Assembly: GCF_000008545.1 (NCBI RefSeq)
Contig: NC_000853.1
Span: forward strand, 62,001-126,000
Source: Thermotoga maritima MSB8
GTDB taxonomy: Bacteria > Thermotogota > Thermotogae > Thermotogales > Thermotogaceae
Length of the DNA: 64,000 bases
Direction: 5' to 3'
This document shows, piece by piece, positions 60,455 through 64,000 of the stretch (position 1 is the first letter of the stretch; each line of letters starts with the position of its first letter). The notes beneath the pieces were generated by a model. That model had not been told where the DNA came from and did no database searches. It saw only the letters and a list, made by a program, of their open reading frames with translations. The position numbers and the translations under genes were made by a program.

Positions 60455-61932
60455 TGAACCTGTACGTGGGACTCGATGTGGGAACGACCGGTGTCAAGGG
60501 AATTCTTGTGAACGAGAAGGGAGAGATTCTTGCAACAGCGAATGAAAGACTAACCATGTTCACTCCTCAGCCTGCCTGGGCGGAGCAGGATCCCCTCTCC
60601 TGGTGGGAGGCGGTGAAAAAAATACTGAAAAACCTCTCCGAAAGATCGAAAGAAATGGGCGGCAAAATAAGAGCGATCTCTACCAGCGGGCAGATGCACA
60701 GTCTTGTGGCAATCGATGACAACGGTAAAGTCCTGAGAAACGCTATCCTCTGGTGCGATCAGAGAACATACAAAGAGTGCGAAGAAGCCACCCAGATCCT
60801 CGGCGGAGAGGAAAACGTTCTCAAGCTCGTCGGAAATCCCATTTTGCCCGGTTTCACGCTCCCAAAGATACTCTGGATCCGAAAGCATGAACCTGAGATC
60901 TACGGAAAAATTTCAAAAATCATGCTGCCAAAAGATTTCATAAACTACATGCTCACCGGTGAGGTGAAAACGGAGCATTCCGACGCCTCCGGAACGGTGA
61001 TGTACAGTGTGTCAAAGATGGAATGGAACAAGGACGTATTGAAAGAACTCAACATACCGGAAAGTGTTCTCCCAGAGATAATACCGTCGAACGGCGTGGT
61101 TGGAAATGTGAAACCTGAAGTAGCGTCGGATCTCGGTCTCTCCGAAGACACGCTTGTGATAGGCGGAGGAGCCGACAACGCCTGTGCAGCTCTTGGAATA
61201 GCCGTCGTAGAACCGGGTGACGTGATGGTGAGTCTTGGTACTTCAGGAACCGTTCTGGCACCCACAAAAGGGAATCAGCCCGATCCAAAGGGTAGAGTAC
61301 ATTTCTTTGCACACACCGTTCCAGAAACAAGATACCACATGGGTGTGATGCTCTCCGCTACCTATTCACTGGAGTGGTTCAAGGAAAAATTCCTGAGCGA
61401 AGATTACGAAACAATCAACGAAGAGGTGGATAAAATTCCTGCAGGATCAAACGGGATAATCTTCCTGCCGTATCTCAACGGTGAAAGGACACCACACAGA
61501 GATCCATTCGCGAGGGGTGTTTTCTTCGGTATATCCTCGTACAACACCAAGTGGGATATGGTGAGAGCCATATTCGAAGGCGTTGCCTTCGGTATCAAAG
61601 ATTCGTTCGATATACTGAGAGAACTCAAGGTGGTTCTCAACAGTGTGAGAATTACAGGAGGAGGTTCAAAGAGCAGGGTATGGAACAAAATGCTCGCAGA
61701 TATGACAGGATTGAGAATACAAAAACCAGCCGTGGATGAAGGGGCGTCTTACGGTGCAGCGATCCTCGCAGTGTCTGGCTCAATGGGAGAAAATCCCGCG
61801 AAAATTTCGAAAGAATGGTTTCGCGTGAAGAGTTACACTGACCCTGCTGTTGAAAACACAGAAACCTACGAAAAACTACACGAGAAATTCAAAAAACTCT
61901 ACACATCTCTCAAAGAGATGTTCAGATCTTGA
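60454..61932 (+). CDS. xylB: Xylulokinase
   Basis: 492 residues of the FGGY kinase family: GLDVGTTGVKGILV at the N-terminus, QMHSLVAID (XylB-specific), the GGGADNACAALG hinge and GGGSKSRVWNKMLADM at the C-terminal nucleotide site. It phosphorylates D-xylulose for entry into the pentose phosphate pathway. The isomerase that makes xylulose is not in this window. It is the last gene of the operon, followed by a terminator. Confidence 0.95.
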   Translation: MNLYVGLDVGTTGVKGILVNEKGEILATANERLTMFTPQPAWAEQDPLSWWEAVKKILKNLSERSKEMGGKIRAISTSGQMHSLVAIDDNGKVLRNAILWCDQRTYKECEEATQILGGEENVLKLVGNPILPGFTLPKILWIRKHEPEIYGKISKIMLPKDFINYMLTGEVKTEHSDASGTVMYSVSKMEWNKDVLKELNIPESVLPEIIPSNGVVGNVKPEVASDLGLSEDTLVIGGGADNACAALGIAVVEPGDVMVSLGTSGTVLAPTKGNQPDPKGRVHFFAHTVPETRYHMGVMLSATYSLEWFKEKFLSEDYETINEEVDKIPAGSNGIIFLPYLNGERTPHRDPFARGVFFGISSYNTKWDMVRAIFEGVAFGIKDSFDILRELKVVLNSVRITGGGSKSRVWNKMLADMTGLRIQKPAVDEGASYGAAILAVSGSMGENPAKISKEWFRVKSYTDPAVENTETYEKLHEKFKKLYTSLKEMFRS

Positions 61933-61962
61933 AAAGAGGGCGCTCTGCCCTCTCTATTCTTG
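61933..61962. terminator. Bidirectional terminator after xylB
   Basis: AGAGGGC (61935-61941) pairs with GCCCTCT (61947-61953), loop GCTCT. It is flanked by an A run on the left and CTATTCTTG on the right, and separates convergent xylB and the radical SAM gene. Confidence 0.75.
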
Positions 61963-62685
61963 AAAGAATGCAAGTAGTTCTTTTCGAGTTCTTTCGAAGT
62001 ACTCATTCTCAAGTGCCCAGGAAAACCCTAGTTTTTCGTAAAAATCCTTCACACGCCATCGATAGTGCATGTCGTCGATAAACACGCAATCCACGTGAGG
62101 TTTCAACATGCTCGCCAGCTTTTTCGGGTTCATGGGAAGCATGGGACTGATGAAAACACAGGTCCTTATTCCATTTTCTTTCAGCACCTTCAAAGCCTCC
62201 ACTCTTTCCTCTATGGAACTCGAGTTGGGCTCGAACATCTTCCGGATTTCGTCGTCATCAGTTGTGACGCTGAGTCCAACCGAGATTCTTCTCATCTTCT
62301 TAAACAGATCCAGGTCCCTTAAAACGAGTGTGGATTTTGTGAGAATCATCACCTCGATTTCCAGAAGCGGGAACTCCAGAAAGACTTCGAGACATCTTCG
62401 GGTGAGCTTGTACTCTTTCTCGATAGGTTGATACGGATCGCACATGGTGCTCATGAAAACGTGGTGTGGTTTCTTCTTGATGATATCTTTTCTGAGAACT
62501 TCGGCTATGTTTCGTTTCACAATGATTTCTGACTTCCAGATCATCTCTCTGTATCGTCGCGCGTAATCACTTGCGTAACAGTACACACAGGCATTGGTGC
62601 AGCCCACGTAAGGGCTGAGGGTGTACCTTCTTTTCGATTCGGAATAAGTCAGTGCGCTCTTAACATTTATCTCTTTTACTCTCAT
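61954..62685 (-). CDS. SplB-like radical SAM protein
   Basis: 243 residues. The radical SAM motif is CTNACVYC near residue 29, in the PYVGCTNACVYCYA context of the SplB-like COG1533 group. STMCDPYQPIEKEYKLTRRC and TKSTLVLRDLDLF follow. True spore photoproduct lyases are longer and Thermotoga does not sporulate, so the substrate is unknown; nucleic-acid repair or modification is possible. The start is ATG at 62685 or TTG at 62691; neither has a strong ribosome site. Confidence 0.85.
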   Translation of the reverse strand: MRVKEINVKSALTYSESKRRYTLSPYVGCTNACVYCYASDYARRYREMIWKSEIIVKRNIAEVLRKDIIKKKPHHVFMSTMCDPYQPIEKEYKLTRRCLEVFLEFPLLEIEVMILTKSTLVLRDLDLFKKMRRISVGLSVTTDDDEIRKMFEPNSSSIEERVEALKVLKENGIRTCVFISPMLPMNPKKLASMLKPHVDCVFIDDMHYRWRVKDFYEKLGFSWALENEYFERTRKELLAFFQE

Positions 62686-62760
62686 CTTCAAAAGGATACC
62701 ATGGGAAATTCTTTAGAAATTTTCCGATACTGTTTCAGAATTTTCACCGGGATGGTGATG

Positions 62761-62766
62761 TATAAT
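62761..62766 (+). promoter_or_regulatory. Probable −10 element of the nrdJ promoter
   Basis: A perfect TATAAT 78 bases before the nrdJ start, immediately followed by the two NrdR-like boxes. No good −35 is seen at 17 bases; TTTTCA at 62741-62746 is too close. Confidence 0.5.
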
Positions 62767-62779
62767 TTCTCGGGAAACC

Positions 62780-62795
62780 CTACCACATGTTGAAT
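62780..62795 (+). promoter_or_regulatory. NrdR box 1 (candidate)
   Basis: CTACCACATGTTGAAT matches the core of the NrdR consensus (C-w-A-t-A-T-a-T-w-G) imperfectly. Its core starts 30 bases, about three helical turns, before that of box 2, the arrangement expected for cooperative NrdR binding. Confidence 0.6.
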
Positions 62796-62809
62796 TACTG
62801 TGAAAAAAC

Positions 62810-62825
62810 ACACAATATGTTGTTT
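62810..62825 (+). promoter_or_regulatory. NrdR box 2
   Basis: ACACAATATGTTGTTT matches the NrdR consensus acaCwAtATaTwGtgt at 14 of 16 positions. It lies between the −10 element and the nrdJ ribosome site, where bound NrdR would block transcription when dATP is plentiful. Confidence 0.75.
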
Positions 62826-62843
62826 AAAAACAGGAGGGAGAAC

Positions 62844-64000
62844 ATGAAATTGTCCGATTTGATCTCAAGGTGGATCGACGTTGAACCTTCAAAAAATGCT
62901 CAGATAATTCTCAGAGACAGGTATTTCATGAAGGATCTGGATGGGAATTATCTGGAAACGAAATGGGAAGATGTGGCAAGAAGGGTGGCGAGAGTTGTAG
63001 CAACAGCAGAGCTTCTGAACCCATCGTACAAGAAGAACGAAAAACTCGACAGAATAAAGGAATGGGAAGACATCTTCTTCAGAGTTTTGAAAGCGAGACT
63101 CTTCATTCCAAACAGTCCCACCCTCTTCAACGCAGGACTCGGTGTGAAGCACGATCTCCTGTGGAAACCCATCGATCAGATGACACTAGAAGATTACGAA
63201 GAAATTTACAGATCGAGAAATCATCTTCATATGCTCTCCGCATGCTTCGTAGTACCCGTCGGCGATAGCATTGAAGAGATTTTCGAAGCGGTGAAAGAGT
63301 ACGCGCTCATAACGAAAGTGGGAGGAGGAGTGGGAAGCAACTTTTCTGAGTTGAGGCCGAAGGGCAGCTTTGTGGCAGGCACACACGGAAAAGCGTCCGG
63401 TCCCGTTTCTTTCATGCACGTCTTCAACTCCGCCATCTCCGTTGTGAAACAGGGTTACAGAAGGCGCGGGGCACTGATGGGCATCTTGAACATAAACCAC
63501 CCCGACATAGAAGAATTCATAGACGCAAAGAAAGAAAACACGGGAGAAGCGGTGCTGAACTTCTTCAACCTCTCTGTTGGATTTCCAATGGACAAGAAAG
63601 AGATTCTGAAACTCTACGAAGAAGATGGCGAACTCGAGCTTTCCCATCCAAGAAGCACGATCAGGAAGAAGGTTAAGATCAGAGAACTCTTCAGAAAGAT
63701 CGCTACAAATGCCTGGAAGAGTGGAGACCCGGGACTTGCCTTCCTCGGAGAGATGAACAAATACTATCCACTCTACCCGCACAGAAAGATCAACTCGACC
63801 AACCCGTGCGGTGAGATCGGGCTTTCAGATTACGAAGCCTGCAACCTCGGTTCCATCGATGTTGCAAAGTTCTACAACAATGGTTTTGTGGATTTAGAAG
63901 CGCTTCAGGAACTCGTTCAGATAGCCGTTCGTTTCCTCGACAACGTCATCGACGTGAACGTGTTTCCTATAGACAAGATCACAAAAGCAGTCAAAGAGAG
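62844..64000 (+). CDS. nrdJ: Class II (adenosylcobalamin-dependent) ribonucleotide reductase, 3' end beyond window
   Basis: The first 385 residues are in the window; the frame is open at the edge. Key residues sit at the positions known for the T. maritima enzyme: C134 (LSACFV) of the reducing pair, and N320, C322 and E324 in NPCGE. KVGGGVGSNFSELRP and GDPGLAFLGEMN are further RNR motifs. It makes deoxynucleotides without oxygen using coenzyme B12, tying it to the cobalamin importer at 19-22 kb. The ATG at 62844 follows CAGGAGGGAG. The second reducing Cys and C-terminal redox tail lie outside the window. Confidence 0.97.
   Translation, partial: MKLSDLISRWIDVEPSKNAQIILRDRYFMKDLDGNYLETKWEDVARRVARVVATAELLNPSYKKNEKLDRIKEWEDIFFRVLKARLFIPNSPTLFNAGLGVKHDLLWKPIDQMTLEDYEEIYRSRNHLHMLSACFVVPVGDSIEEIFEAVKEYALITKVGGGVGSNFSELRPKGSFVAGTHGKASGPVSFMHVFNSAISVVKQGYRRRGALMGILNINHPDIEEFIDAKKENTGEAVLNFFNLSVGFPMDKKEILKLYEEDGELELSHPRSTIRKKVKIRELFRKIATNAWKSGDPGLAFLGEMNKYYPLYPHRKINSTNPCGEIGLSDYEACNLGSIDVAKFYNNGFVDLEALQELVQIAVRFLDNVIDVNVFPIDKITKAVKE

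Noticed and set aside
62825-62841. Tandem palindromes before nrdJ as a generic sugar or arsenic-type repressor operator
   Set aside because: The boxes match the NrdR consensus and precede a ribonucleotide reductase gene, so no other regulator is needed.

Overview
The window is a gap-free stretch of a hyperthermophilic bacterial chromosome, almost certainly Thermotoga maritima or a near-identical Thermotoga. The evidence is the xylanase A tail with two CBM9 modules, an acetyl xylan esterase whose catalytic triad falls at S188/D274/H303, a class II ribonucleotide reductase with C134/C322/E324, dense operons with 4-base ATGA overlaps, strong AGGAGG ribosome sites in front of many TTG and GTG starts, and a Lys/Glu/Arg-rich proteome. 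There are 59 protein genes, two of them cut by the window edges. I saw no rRNA, tRNA, CRISPR array, insertion sequence or prophage, and no gene-free stretch longer than about 250 bases.

Region 1 (1-19.5 kb) is a xylan and glucuronate island. It holds the end of xylanase A, a CBM22-fragment lipoprotein, a complete glucuronate to pyruvate pathway (uxaC, uxuB, uxuA, kdgK, eda) with its IclR regulator, the secreted GH10 xylanase XynB, and a six-gene operon. That operon imports xylo-oligosaccharides through an Opp-type ABC transporter and finishes them in the cytoplasm with a GH3 xylosidase and acetyl xylan esterase.

Region 2 (19.4-22.3 kb) is a cobalamin uptake operon (btuF-btuC-btuD) led by a B12 riboswitch. 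Without the riboswitch it would be read as iron uptake.

Region 3 (22.3-29.3 kb) is a flagellar late-gene operon (flgM-flgN-flgK-flgL-fliW), divergent from murJ, followed by a Memo-family gene.

Region 4 (29.3-37.6 kb) encodes a type IV pilus / type II secretion-like inner-membrane platform (GspF, pseudopilin, PilM, PilN, PilO, PilP-like). It includes an oversized secretin with about twelve ring-building repeats, which is the most unusual protein in the window. No assembly ATPase is encoded locally.

Region 5 (37.1-43.2 kb) is housekeeping: a ferritin-like protein, Dus, NadD, Obg, an unknown protein and LigA, all read leftward.

Region 6 (43.2-53.8 kb) has an unknown membrane protein coupled to a nucleoside-type (BMP/Nup) ABC transporter, the TM0106-family nuclease that typifies its family, a degenerate GGDEF protein coupled to murA, and a PflX-like radical SAM protein.

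Region 7 (53.8-62 kb) is the xylose operon: ROK regulator, iron alcohol dehydrogenase, sugar permease, an altered polysaccharide deacetylase, xylose-binding protein, double ATPase and xylulokinase. Its promoter shares an 11-base block with the xylo-oligosaccharide operon promoter 43 kb away. Xylose isomerase is not in the window.

The window ends with a SplB-like radical SAM gene and the start of nrdJ behind two NrdR boxes. Three transport operons carry a GC-rich hairpin just after the binding-protein gene, probably to make the binding protein more abundant than the membrane parts.
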